DNA of 64,000 nucleotides from positions 16,493,349 through 16,557,348 of the forward strand of contig NC_092651.1 of assembly GCF_032118995.1 (NCBI RefSeq), written 5' to 3'. Below are positions 24,431-35,633 of the stretch, piece by piece. Within the stretch, counting starts at the first letter, position 1. The number at the start of each line of letters is the position of its first letter. The translations under genes were made by a program, and so were the position numbers. The notes under the pieces were generated by a model, which was given only the letters and a program-made list of their open reading frames with translations, did no database searches and had not been told where the DNA came from. This DNA is from Asterias amurensis (Eukaryota > Echinodermata > Asteroidea > Forcipulatida > Asteriidae).

Positions 24431-25254
24431 CTAGCTAGTGAGTGTCTCATCATTAATCGTTCCAACTGCACACTGCAGCAAAGTGTTGTAAATAGCACAG
24501 AATGCATCACCAACTCATACATCACTGTCACAGCGAATGATTATAATAAGCTGTTTCAAACTCCTGAAGTTTATTGACAACTCTCAATGCATCAGGCGGT
24601 CCATCAGTCATGAATCAAGGCAGTATCTTCTCAACTGAGAAAGTTGCACTGAGCTTTTTGAGCAGTTGGTTCAGTCCAGTAAGTTGCAACTAAATCCAAC
24701 TAGCACACCATTTGACACGTCTCCTCTGAACTTTTAGTTTTAGTTTTAATGCATTTACTTTCTGTTGTTTACTGGAACTTTACTTTTCAGCCAGTAATCA
24801 TTTTTATCATAGTTTTGCTCTATGGTTACACACATATATTTGCTTCTTAACTTCTTGTTTGGTTTTTAATGTTCTGCATTTACTTTTATTTTAATAGACT
24901 TCGTGTAAGTTTACCATTGTATTTAAGTCATTGTAGTCAAAACCAATTCCCTGGGTTTTTCATTGTTGATTGTAAACATCCTGATTTCATGGTACCAATA
25001 GTTCCATGGAATGTCTTACCACACAATATGCAAGGGGTGTAGTTTCCCTTAATTGGCTTTTAAATACCCTGTCCATCATTTTGCCTTAGGCATGCACTGG
25101 TCTGGGAATAGTGTGACCTCTTAGCACCCTACTGCACTGGCTAGTGTAACAGTCTAACACAGCTGTTATTGTTTCACACTTAATTTACTTTCAAGATTTC
25201 TTTTAAAGGATTATAAGATTTATTATTAGGTATTAAATTTTGGTGTAGTTTATA
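24431..25254. other. Flank of the tandem array, nothing recognised
   Basis: AT-rich sequence between the array and the dispersed repeat at 25.26 kb. No gene features. Confidence 0.35.
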
Positions 25255-25525
25255 TTTGTGAATGGCATAGTATTAATTTTAAACTTGGCCACTGGACACC
25301 GACAGAGGACGGATACTGTTAGAATTAACCCTCCAAGTTTCTTCAAGAATTACAGATGTCGGACATCTACGTTGGATTGCGCCAGCCCAGCTTTATCACC
25401 ACAATAATTATATGTTCATCCCCTGTCCTGCTGAATCCAAGTCAAGAGAGCCAGCAGGACAGCGTGTCATCAACTGTAGCCTATTTATCTTCACTGCATT
25501 TTCGTCATACCCAGTTGTACCAGAA
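25255..25525 (+). repeat. Dispersed repeat, copy 2
   Basis: Matches 10598-10840 through 'cactggacaccgacagagga', 'caccacaataatta' and 'agccagcaggacagc'. The sequence that follows to about 25.9 kb ends near 'gaataaatc' and could be the end of the same element. Confidence 0.6.
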
Positions 25526-27059
25526 CAGTAATCCTGTCCCCTGATCAAGGACAAGGACCTGTTTCTGAAGTCTTCAAGTTTGTCATCATAATCTTCCCAA
25601 TCCCAGCCCCATCTTCAACTTTGCTGGAAGAACTTTTTCGTTGTTACATCGGAATCTTCAGTTCAAGTTATCGTCCGTCCAAGTCCACCACCAACAGATA
25701 GGCCATTCATTTATTTTTGTTTTATATTTCCATTGTATAAAGTTTCATTGTTATTTTTGTTGCATTTATTATTGTCGAGACCCGCCGGGTTTACTTCTCT
25801 CTTCTGTATTTGAGATTCTATTATTATCTCAGTTGCATTGTATAATACAGCTTTTTAAAGTCGCCTCTCCCTTTATAGTAGTCGGGATTTGAATAAATCT
25901 TTCTTCATATTTTACAACACCACTTAAACAGCGTGTCCCTTGTAAAATTTATTATGTTTCAGCACAGAGTGCACTAGCCGCACTCAAAACCTGTTACAAA
26001 TATTTTTTTAAATCTACTATGAAACTGCTAATAATTACCTACTCTTGACTGTATAATATTTTTATGATTGAACTTTTTTTATTGTCTGTATTTTTGTGGC
26101 TGTTTTTTAATATGTATATTTTATGACTGGAAAAACAATTTTCATAATTACATGATGAATAAATAAGTCTTATCTAATAACAATGCAAACAAAAACCACA
26201 TTAATACAGATTAAGGAGGGTCACAAGATTTTCAGAGACTTTCCGTAACCAGTCTGTCTCTGCAGCATCATTTCTTGACCAAACCGCGAAATGTTTTTTT
26301 CTCTCTGATAGATCCTCCACACAAAGACCTATATCACAAAATGAAGGAGAACATTGTTGGCAGTCCCTCCATTCAAATTTTCTTTGCGTAAATTAAAATC
26401 AGGTAAATTTATTTTAGATACAGCAGGCCCAGGCATCACAAGATTTACTGGAAATTGCAGGAGATAATAGAAAAATTCTAGCTTGGTGTAGCCACAATTC
26501 CATGAACAAGACAATGTTGAAGAAACACATGTGACCAGGCACCCTTTGTGCACTGTCCCACTGGTGCAGCTGTTGCCCATAGCAGCGGCCAAGTTCAGCT
26601 GTTGCCCATAGCAAAGGGCAAGGCACTGGTCCCAGTGGTCCAACCCTGTACTTCCCACACCACCCCCTTATCATTCTTCCACTAACCCCTCCGTGAGGTG
26701 GACGTCTGTGCAGTTTATCACAAAGTTACTCGAGTCATACATTTGGATTCATAAGATTTCTGGAGTGCTCATTATTACAAAGATGGAGCTTGAGTTTTAA
26801 AGATTGCCCTACCCTTATTGCCTGATTGACTGTTGTTATCACCGACTGTAGACCACCCTCTGTTACAGCCCTTTTTGTTTTTGCTTTTTGATCATTAATA
26901 AATCTCTCGTAAAAAGAATTCTCTGTGTCACACACACAAAATAGCGTGTCATTGAGCAGTGAGTAATTCCATTTTTGTTCACTTTCTTTAGCTCGTTCAG
27001 TCACTCATGAGGTGCCGGACACCTGGTGCCCCTCACAATGCTTTTCACAGCAACCGCAA
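25526..27059. other. Unassigned, repeat-like
   Basis: Includes a retroposon-like tail 'atgatgaataaataagtc' near 26150. Minus-strand frames at 26329-26674 and 26735-27004 have no recognised motif. Confidence 0.3.
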
Positions 27060-27560
27060 GGGAGATAATATTACTGAAGAAGAGTACGGACCACTAGGAC
27101 CCACATTCAACTGCCCCGACACCGATGACTCTGTACACTATTTTCTTTCGTTTTTCCACTGAATTTATTTTCTCAAGTTAAAACCTACTGCAAAAAAAAA
27201 AAAATACTCAACCCCAAAACAACAGTAGCAGAAGTCAAAGCTTGGTTCGGAATAAAGATGCTGCAGGGGGTCCATCCCAACACAAACGCTGAAGATGATT
27301 GGTCAGTGCACACGAGCCTCAGAAATAACCTTGTTTCATCAACAATGACTAGAGGAAGATTCCATCTCCTTTCTGAGGTTCTGGCATGCTCTGACCCTGC
27401 CACAGGACCACAGCACATAAGGGACAAAAAAAGACCGCTTCATGTGGATGAAATCCCACCCTTTGTACCCATTGCTGATCATTTGGGACACGGTCAGCGA
27501 CAACTGTCTTCAAAACAGAATATCATGAACAAACCATGCAGCCCCGCAGCAACTACATGA
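27060..27560 (+). pseudogene. piggyBac-like transposase fragment, copy 1
   Basis: Plus-strand frames read 'WFGIKMLQGVHPNTNAEDDW', then 'MTRGRFHLLSEVL' and 'ACSDPA', which follow the order of the piggyBac transposase core (DDE_Tnp_1_7 type). Preceding frames give a weakly preserved N-terminal part with breaks. The catalytic DDD part is missing. A second copy is at 32.50-32.87 kb. Confidence 0.65.
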
Positions 27561-27604
27561 TTACATCGCAAACAAAGGGGGTGTGAACAGTCTATTCAAC
27601 AAAT

Positions 27605-28345
27605 TTTAACTCTGGTGCGAGACACGATGATAATTTTTTGGCTGTTAAGATGTCTTGCCCTAAAACAAGGGCAACTCTTTAGAAATGTGCACCAAACACC
27701 TCGTCGATAGATACGAGGCAGAAATGAACAAGGGCTCGACAGAAGGTGTCTGTTTAGACGACCTGCATCACTTTGAACGAAGTGAATGTCAGAGTGTTCA
27801 GCCTCATTCGCGATGTGTACGAGCCCGGAGAGGGGAATTATAGAGTAGTAGTCCACCTGGTGCGGAGGTCACTGTGTAAGCACAAAGAAACCCTGAACAT
27901 CAACCTGTACGAATCACATTTTTTGAACATTAAGAAAATGGACATGTACAGCCAAGAGTTTCCCTGCCCTAAATGCGCACAAGTTTTTTAACAGATCAGA
28001 CAACTTAAGAGTCCTCGTGGCACGCTCCCCCCTGCGAGAATCTGTTTTCGGTGAGTTAATCGAAGCGGGTATAGGTATAGATGATGACAAGAAGTTTTAT
28101 CCTTATTGCGCCACCTACGATTTTGAAGCGTATTTCAAACCGATAGAGCAGACGTACGAACAAATAAAGGGTCTCCAAGCGCAACACGAGTTACTGAGTG
28201 TTAGTTTCACCAGTAACGTTCCCGGGTACGACACACCCATCTTTCTCGTTACCGACGGAGATCCGGCCAAACTAGTGTCTGAGATGGTAGATTGGTTACG
28301 TGAGACGGGTTGTGATGTCATTATTAGTTATGACGGAAATTTCAC
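27605..28345 (+). pseudogene. Polinton/Maverick DNA polymerase B, copy A, N-terminal and exonuclease part (broken)
   Basis: Frames broken by stops and shifts carry, in order, an N-terminal part with 'ETLNINLYESHF', a zinc-finger-like CPKC, and a 3'-5' exonuclease start with the Exo I motif YDFEAYF (Asp-x-Glu). This order is typical of the protein-primed DNA polymerase of Polinton-type elements (polinton-like viruses resident in animal genomes). The copy is dead: several frameshifts and stops. It lies just after piggyBac-like copy 1, an arrangement repeated at 32.5-33.4 kb. Confidence 0.75.
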
Positions 28346-29010
28346 CCAGAGCTTGGTGGTGAGAAGGTCATTGTGGTAGTAAGTGGTATTCCTAGAATAC
28401 TGAGGTGGGTGTGGAGGTCAGCGGTCAGTGACCTACCTGGACTCAAGGATGTAGTTTTTGCCTCATTCCAGGAATGAGCACTCCTTAAGGAGTTGAAGGG
28501 AAACAAAAGAGGGTTGGGGAAAGTAAATGAGCTACTCTTATCTTGGGCACCTTAGGGTACACCACTACTATATGAAAATCCTTATGTAGAAATAATTAGA
28601 CTGAATGCAGACGAAGAAAACAACAAATCATCTTCTATGAGTCTTTGTATTGAGTGATATTGTTCTGAGGAGCAGTATCACAACATGGTGGTAGTGGAAA
28701 GTGGAGCCGTGTAGTAGGACAGCGGTCACAAGAAGTATTAAGAACGTGTAAAAACCTTACGAAAGTAGTCCACTAAGGAGATGTGGCGGACGACACCACT
28801 GAAAGAACTTTGAAGAAGTTATTCCGGTAAAAAAGCTAGATAGTTGCCGAACAAACGTCTGCAGCGGAACAGAACGTGAATAGAGTTCACCAACGTGAAG
28901 GAGAGGACCAAAGATGATAGAGGGTTGCTCCACTGAACCAATCTTGTGATGACACCCCTGGTAAGAGGACTTCAGAAACGTCTTGGGCTGGTTTCTAGTG
29001 AGCAATTCTA
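28346..29010. other. Unexplained segment inside polymerase copy A
   Basis: About 665 bp without similarity to the flanking polymerase parts as far as I can read. It is G-rich on the plus strand compared with its surroundings ('ggtgggtgtggaggtcagcggtcag'). The minus strand has an unrecognised frame (28757-29083). Confidence 0.35.
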
Positions 29011-29039
29011 GATGCTGATGTGCAGAGTTCAAGTACCAA

Positions 29040-29984
29040 TCCAGTGCAGCAGTTTGTGCCGTCAGTACCTTTGTGAGGCACAAAGAAACCTATCAGCTCA
29101 GGCCCGTCAAAGTCACAAGTACGGCATTATGGCAACCGAGTGGCTAGACTGGGAAGCCAAAACAACTGGTATCCACATCCAACACCAGTTTAATCACAAA
29201 GAGAAATCTGTGGGCAATAGAAGCGTGAGAGTTGATGGGTATTGTCATGAACCCCATACAGTCTATCAGTTCCGAGGTTGTTTTTGACACGGTCACACGT
29301 GCGAGGCCAATTCAAACAAGTTCAACGACGTCAATAAAAAAAAAACACAAAAGGAACTTATAATGGAAGAGACCCAAAAGACTTCCTCCTATACATCCAG
29401 GGCCTTGGCTACAATTTAATCGAAATGTGGGAATGCGAGTGGGCAGACATTCAGAAAACCGATCCAGACTTGAAACAATCCTTGAATTACCACGGAACAG
29501 GTTTTAAGGGGGGTCAAGAATGGTTCAATATTCGGTCTGGTAGAGTCTGACATTCGGATGCCACCAAAAAGAAGAGATTACTTTGCCGAGATGCCTTCCG
29601 TTTTCAAAAACGTGAACATCTCAAAGGCCAATAGTGGAAACCACATGTGGCAGTACGCCGAAGAAATGAACATACTAAACAAACTTAGAAGAAGTCTGAT
29701 CGGTAGTATGTTTGGGAATAAACTACTCCTAGCAACCCCACTTTTGGCTTGGTACTTGGAGCACGGATTGGAAGTCACAAGGGTGTATGAAGTGATCCAA
29801 TACAAAGCCAATCCGTGCTTCGAAGAGTTTGGTAGTCGAGTCAGCCAGTCAAGGCGGGATGGGGACAGTGACCCCGATAAGGCTATTATTGCCAATACAA
29901 TGAAGTTACTTGGCAATTCAGCCTATGGCAAGACAGTAACCGACCAATTAAAACATCTTAACATCTTGATGCCAATGCCCTGTA
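29040..29984 (+). pseudogene. Polinton DNA polymerase B, copy A, palm part (broken)
   Basis: Segments with 'WLDWEAKT', 'VDGYCHEPHTVYQFRGCF', 'ISKANSGNH' and the polymerase motif 'KLLGNSAYGK' appear in the family's order, in different frames. The copy stops where a palindromic MITE (29985-30371) sits. Confidence 0.75.
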
Positions 29985-30371
29985 TTAAAGGAACACGTTG
30001 CCTTGGATCGGTCGAGTTGGTTTTTGAAAAGCGTTCTGTAACCGTTTGTTGTAAAATGTATATGGTTAGAAAGATATTGTAAAAGTAGAATACAATGATC
30101 TACACAAATATGCCTCAAAATTGCGTGGTTTTCTTTTTACCCTGTCGACTAACACGGTCGGCCTTTTATGGGAGTCAAAATTTTGACTCCCATAAATGGC
30201 CGTGATAGTTCGCGACGTAAAAGGAAAACCGTGCAAATTCGAGTGATACTTGTGTGGATCATTATATTCTACTTCTAAAATATCTTTCTAATCATATGCA
30301 TTTCATAACAAATTGTTTTAAACGCTTTTAATAGACCAACTCGTCCGATCCAAGGCAACGTGTTCCTTTAA
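29985..30371. mobile_element. TTAA-flanked palindromic MITE, family 2, full length
   Basis: 387 bp, almost a complete palindrome: left arm 'TTAAAGGAACACGTTGCC..', centre 'GGGAGTCAAAATTTTGACTC', right arm '..CAAGGCAACGTGTTCCTTTAA'. TTAA at both ends. It interrupts the polymerase remnants, so it arrived later than they did. Confidence 0.85.
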
Positions 30372-30379
30372 TAGTCACT

Positions 30380-31640
30380 CATGCAGAACAGACCCGTCGG
30401 TACCTTTGTGAGGCATAAAGAAACCAATCAGTTCAGGCCCGTACAAAATTATATATACCGCATTATGGCAACCGCGTGGCTAGATTGGGAAGCCAAAACA
30501 TCTGGTGTCCACATCCAACACCAGTTTAATCACAAAGAGAAATCTGTGGGCAATAGAAGCTTGTGAGTTGACGGGTTTTGTCAGTTCCAGGGTTGTTTTC
30601 GGAACAGTCACACATGCGAGGCTAATTCAAAAGAGTTCAACGACATCATAAAAAAACACGAAAGGACCTTATGGAAGAGACCCAAGAGACTTCCTCCTAC
30701 ATCCGGGACCTTGGCTATAATTTAGTTGAAATGTAGGAGTGCGAGTGGGAAGATATTCAGAAAACCGATCCAGACCTGAAACAATTCTTGAAGTCTGTGA
30801 GACTTCCATATTTTAATGCTGGGTCAATGTCCACGGAACAAATTTTAATTTTAAGGGGGGTCAAGAATGGTTCCATATTCGGTCTGGTAGAGTGTGACCT
30901 TCAGTTACCACCCAAAAGAAGAGATTACTTTGCTGAGATGCCTCCCGTTTTCAAAAACGTGAATATCTCCAAGGCCAATATTGGAAACCACATGGGGCAG
31001 TACGCCGAAGAAATGAACATACTAAACAAACCTAGAAGAAGTCTGATCGGTAGTATGTTTGGGAATAAACTACTCCTCGCAGCCCCACTTTTGGCTTGGT
31101 ACTTGGAGCACGGGTTGGAAGTCACAAGGGTGTATGAAGTGATCCAATACAAAGCCAATCCGTGCTTCGAAGAGTTTGGTAGTCGAGTCAGCCAGTCAAG
31201 GCGGGATGGGGACAGTGACCCCGATAAGGCTATTATTGCCGATACAATGAAGTTACTTGGCAATTCAGCATATGGCAAGACAGTAACCGACCAATTAAAA
31301 CATGGTGGCATATATGAAGCAGACATGTTTAAAAGCGCGATCAATTTAAACCTACCCCTTCAGATAGATTTCTTTGTCTATCAATATGCTAAATTGCGGA
31401 TGCTCGAGTTTTACTTTTGACTTCCTTATGAAGTTTGTTGCTCCACGCTATTTTCAAATGTGCGAGATGGACACGGATTCTGCCTACATGGCCATATCGA
31501 GTGATAGTCTCCATGACGTAATCAAGCCCGATCTGGAAGACAAATACCACCGGGAAAAGCACCTGTGGTTTCCGCGTCAGAACACACCTGAACAGTACAG
31601 TTATGAGAAGAGGACCCGTGGGCTGTTCAAAGGAGTGGGA
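30380..31640 (+). pseudogene. Polinton DNA polymerase B, copy B (broken)
   Basis: Second polymerase copy, closely similar to copy A. It contains 'WLDWEAKT', 'KSVRLPYFNAGS', the motif 'KLLGNSAYGK' (in the 30788-31420 frame) and, after a frameshift, the catalytic 'MDTDSAYM' (YxDTDS-type motif C) near 31470. Stops and shifts make it nonfunctional. Part of the same family of protein-primed B polymerases. Confidence 0.78.
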
Positions 31641-32130
31641 GGGTGATGGTATAATAGCCCTGTGTAGCAAGACATACTTTTGTTTCGGAGCAACCGAAAA
31701 GTTCAGTTGTAAGGGACTAAACAGACGACATAATGAACTCACTAAAAAAAAAAACATGACCGTCTTGAATACCAGATCTTCATACCAGATCTTCGGGTGG
31801 GGGTATAAAGACAAGAGGACCCGGGGCTGTTTAAAGTAGAGTGGGAGGGTGATGGTATAATAGCCCTGTGTAGCAAGACGTACTCTTGTTTAGGAGCAAC
31901 CGAAAAGTTCAGTTGTAAAGGTCTAAACAGACGAAACAATGAACTCACTAAAGAAGAGAAAAAACATGACCGTCTTGAATACCAGATCTTCATACCAGAT
32001 CTTCAGCTGGGGGTGTAAAGACAAGAGGACCCGGGGCTGTTTAAAGAAGAGTGGGAGGGTGATGGTATAATAGCCCTGTGTAGCAAGACATACTTTTGTT
32101 TCGGAGCAACCGAAAAGTTCAGTTGTAAGT
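31606..32130 (+). repeat. Triplicated C-terminal piece of the polymerase
   Basis: 'aggacccg' followed by 'gggagggtgatggtataata' occurs at 31611, 31816 and 32036 (periods 205 and 220 bp). Each unit includes the polymerase segment reading EGDGIIALCSKTY. A tandem multiplication of the 3' part of copy B. Confidence 0.8.
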
Positions 32131-32148
32131 TCAATTCTCTATTCTTAT

Positions 32149-32447
32149 CAAAGTACCCAGCACATAAGTTGGAATCACGAGCACTTCACTGGGCGCTAAC
32201 TGTTAAGCTTCGGGATTATCTGTACGGGAACAAGGTCACCGTTGTCACCAACAACATTGCTTTGACGTATGTGCTGAAGAGTGCCAAACTTGATGCTCAT
32301 GGTCAACGATGGATAAACGACTTGTCTCTTTTTGATCTCGATATTCTGTACCGCCCAGGAAAGTACAATGCTAACGCAGACGCTCTATCACGAATTCCAC
32401 AGGAGGAGGTGGCACGTGTGTCACCGTCCAGGGAAGAACAATGGTAA
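32149..32447 (+). pseudogene. Ty3/mdg4-type retrotransposon RNase H fragment
   Basis: The frame reads KLESRALHWAL, then LRDYLYGNKVTVVTNN, and DILYRPGKYNANADALSR, the classic order of the Ty3-type RNase H end of the pol polyprotein. The usual catalytic Asp of the 'TDN' word is Asn here (TNN), so it is also mutated at the active site. It is fused directly to the third polymerase repeat unit. Confidence 0.85.
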
Positions 32448-32499
32448 CGCAGACGGACTAGGGAAATAAGTAAAATTAAAACACACAAATTCAGATCCA

Positions 32500-32870
32500 A
32501 CTAGAACCCACATTCAACTGCCCAGACAATGATGACCCTGTAAAGTATTTTCTTTCATTTTTTCACTGAATTTATTTTGTCAAGTTAACACTTTCTGTTA
32601 TAAAAACCTGAGACTCAATCCCTAAACAACAGTAGCAGAAGTCAAAGCTTGGTTTGGAATAAAGGATGTTGCGGGGGGGGGGGGGGGGGGGGGGGGACAG
32701 GGGGTCCATCCCAACACAAATGCTGAAGACGACTGGTCAGTGCACTCATGCCTCAGAAATAACCTTGTGCCATCAACAATGACAAGAGGTTCTGGCATGC
32801 TCTGACCCTGCCTAAGGACCAAGCAGCACATTTGGGACAGAAAAGACCGCTTTATGTGAATGAATATTCA
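32500..32870 (+). pseudogene. piggyBac-like transposase fragment, copy 2
   Basis: DNA closely similar to 27.10-27.45 kb ('agcagaagtcaaagcttggtt', 'tccatcccaacacaaa'), with deletions and a run of 24 G at 32673-32696 not present in copy 1. Confidence 0.65.
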
Positions 32871-33480
32871 AAGTAAACGTCAGAGTGTTCAGCCTCGTTC
32901 GCGAAGAGGTACTGTGTAAGCACAAAGAAACCCTGAACATCAACCTGTACGAATCACATTTTTTGTACATTATGAAAATGGACATAGTAGAAGAAACGCA
33001 AGGGTTGACGGGGTCATGAAAAACCCATACGGTCTATATCATTTCCAGGGTTGTTTTTGGCACGGTCACAGATGCCATGCCAATCCATAACAGTTCAACG
33101 ACAAAAATTACGAAACCAGAGAGGAACTTATGGAAGAGACCCAAAAGACTTCCTCCTACTTCCAGGATCGTGTGGGAGTGCGAGTGGGCAGACATTCAGA
33201 AAAACGATCCAGACTTGAAACAATTCTTGAAGTCTGTGAGACTTCCGTATTCTAATGCGTGGAAAATGACCACGGAACAGATTTTAAGGGGGGGTCAAGA
33301 ATGGTTCCATATTTGGTCTGGTCGAGTGTGACCTTCGAGTACCACCCAAAAGAAGAGATTACTTTGCCGAGATGCCACCCGTTTTCAAAAACGTGAACAT
33401 CTCCAAGGCCAATAGTGGAAACCACATGCGACAGTACGCCGAAGAAGTAATATAATGATGCCGATGCCCATTCCATGATC
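32871..33480 (+). pseudogene. Polinton DNA polymerase B, copy C (broken)
   Basis: Pieces in order: 'cgtcagagtgttcagcctcg' (N-terminal part), 'QGCFWHGHRCH'-like DNA near 33045, 'SVRLPYSN' near 33232 and the 'ISKANSGNH' segment near 33400. Internal deletions join distant parts. It follows piggyBac-like copy 2, as copy A follows copy 1, so the pair was duplicated as a block. Confidence 0.7.
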
Positions 33481-33544
33481 AATAAAAAGCACCTTAAGGC
33501 ACTCCATGCAGTGGGTGGTGGCATGTTTAAAGAAGTTAACCGAG

Positions 33545-33848
33545 CCAATATGTGCCGAATCCACCCAAGTGCAAGATCTGTTGGGAGGATCACACCACCC
33601 GGGACTGCCCCAAATCGTACCGAAACTCAACTAGACGACCCCCAGCAACAATGACTTTCTCACCCGTCGCACCCCAACATAGTGAGTCAGAGTTTTCCGC
33701 CTCGGAACAGGTGGAGGAACCCTGTACCGTAGTGGCGGAGAAAGAGTATCCCCAGCTAACGGATTCTAACGGAACACAAACTGTTCCTTGCCACCGCTGT
33801 AGAGTGGCAAGGGACTGTACCAAAGGTACAACGGGACTCCCCGGGTAA
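33545..33848 (+). pseudogene. Zinc-knuckle-like open frame, possible retroelement gag piece
   Basis: 98-codon frame with 'CKICWEDHTTRDCP', a CCHC-like knuckle (spacing CX2CX3HX4C, one short of the standard), then a Ser/Glu-rich stretch and 'CHRCRVARDC'. Could be a gag or ORF1 nucleic-acid-binding tail, or a Polinton-linked gene. Not certain. Confidence 0.4.
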
Positions 33849-33861
33849 AGACTGGGCCACA

Positions 33862-33960
33862 ATATGGAAGAGAAATTTCAACAGTTCAAGGGTTGTTTTT
33901 GGCACAAGCACAGATGCCCATGCAATCCAAATGATGTTGCAACACGGCATTCTACTTCCA
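33862..33960 (+). pseudogene. Fourth small Polinton polymerase piece
   Basis: The frame reads QQFKGCFWHKHRC, matching the QFxGCFWHGH segment of the polymerase copies. About 100 bp remain. Confidence 0.55.
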
Positions 33961-34217
33961 GGAAGAATACCCAATGTGAAGTCTCAAGATGTCAAACTCC
34001 TCCTGACTTCACTAACCAAAGCTCAAGCCCGGTGACTGTGCAGAAGATCTTTACCATCATACTGGCAATCCGACTCAACTATATGGTTTACTCGAGTAGA
34101 GGCAAAGTACTACTGGAAGAACAGTATCTGAATAATGATGCTGGGTACAATTATAAATGGCATCACAGCAGCCAACAATAAAACTACAGGTGGTGTATGA
34201 GATACATTTTTCACAAT

Positions 34218-34228
34218 TCTATTTTTTG
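34218..34228 (-). promoter_or_regulatory. 3'-box-like element of the U2 gene
   Basis: Minus strand 'AAAAAATAGA' lies about 24-33 nt past the U2 3' end and fits the AAARNNAGA part of the snRNA 3' box that directs Integrator processing. The GTTT part is not evident. Confidence 0.4.
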
Positions 34229-34250
34229 ATTTAATTATTTCCCCATAAAT

Positions 34251-34443
34251 GGGGAGTGGGCCGAATCCTGGAGGTAGTGCAATACCAGGCCAACCCGTGG
34301 CCAGGACGAGGCAAGCCCCTATTCCATGGCCCAGATCCAAAAATCAGTTTAATATACTGGCTGCTCAATGAGCAGCGTTTCAGATATTAAGCTGAAAAGA
34401 ACAGATACTACACATGATCTTAGCCAAAAGGCCGAGAAGCGAT
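34251..34443 (-). ncRNA. U2: U2 small nuclear RNA gene
   Basis: Minus strand starts at 34443 with ATCGCTTCTCGGCCTTTTGG and continues CTAAGATCA. It has the branch-site-pairing GTAGTATCTGTTC, the AATATCTGA segment, the Sm site in 'ACTGATTTTTGGA', and the 3' loop IV words 'CCTGGTATTGCACTACC' and TCCAGGA. All are in U2 order and spacing. Length is about 188-193 nt (3' end inferred; U2 is usually about 188). The RNA base-pairs with intron branch sites in the spliceosome. The high conservation suggests a live gene, though multi-copy U2 pseudogenes are common. Confidence 0.93.
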
Positions 34444-34574
34444 ACTTCATAAATCAATTCCACGGGTACTAGTTGATTGACAGTGGCTCGGAACGCACGG
34501 TTGTCACTTTTCCAGCATAAAAAACCCACCCCCAAAAAAGCATGACATTCAATATGCAAACTTCCTGGAACCAT

Positions 34575-35630
34575 TAGAAAAATGGCAAGAATTTACTCTT
34601 TATTCTCCATTAAATTCATACCATAAAAATGTTCCTTATTCCTAAAAACAGCAAAAATATTAAATAAAACTTGTGTAAAATCATTCAAGTTGTGCAGCAC
34701 TGCAGATTTCTGTTAGACACTCCCCTTTAAATCAATATTTGTATCAATATTCATGAGGCTACAGCAGCAGTGTACACAAATCCTGCGCACAGAGCAGACT
34801 AAGGTCAAATTATTCACACACAGTCCCCTCGTGTGCATAAGCACTACACAAATACTGCACAGTACAAAGTATTGATTGTGCGCATGTAATACAGTGTATC
34901 ACACTTTAATTTCACACACAGTGTGGTGTGTAGCTCCACCCACCACACAGGGTCATTGATCCAGATATCCCCACACAGCAAACTGGAGGCAGTGCTAACT
35001 CACATGCATCTAGCTAGCCCCTTTCACTTGTAAATTTAGTTTGTTCAGGAGTATAGAATTAGAAAACACATCAGAAATGGCAGCTTCAGAAGTAGCTTTG
35101 GGCCATCCATAGAGCAAGGGGCATCAAAGGCCAAATCCCCCATTCCAAAAGCTCTGAATGAGACTCAGTGTGAATGGAAGAGTAATTTGTTAAAAGTTGG
35201 TAGATGTATGTAGTCCTAAAAAAAGATTTGGACTATCTTTGTAAAAATAGGCCCCAGGTCTCGGTTTCACAATTCAACAAGTTTCATCATTATATGAGTT
35301 AAACAAACCATGGAGGAATCAAGTCAGTACCTTAATAGTTTGTAGTGTGACTTCAGATTACTTATCTTAGCTCTTTGTGAAACTGAGCCCCAGGTTCACA
35401 GGACTACATTCACAAACTTTGGACTGCCACCAGCAAAGAGTTATTCTTTTTTATCTGTAGTGTCCACCTTATCTTAACTTTGATGTACTTTCCTGAATGT
35501 GCTTCTAGACAAAAAATGCTTTTTGAGGGCCCCTTCCACATGCATGTAAATTGTCTACCTTATTTGTTTACTTTCTTGGCAATACTTTCTATGCTTTATA
35601 ACCTGACCTGTGAGCAAAGAAATTTACTTA
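34575..35630. other. Intergenic, nothing firm
   Basis: AT-rich DNA beyond the U2 promoter side. Repeated short words 'tgcgca', 'cacacagtgtg' and 'cacacag' occur at 34800-34980, but no gene or known element. Confidence 0.35.
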
Positions 35631-35633
35631 GCA

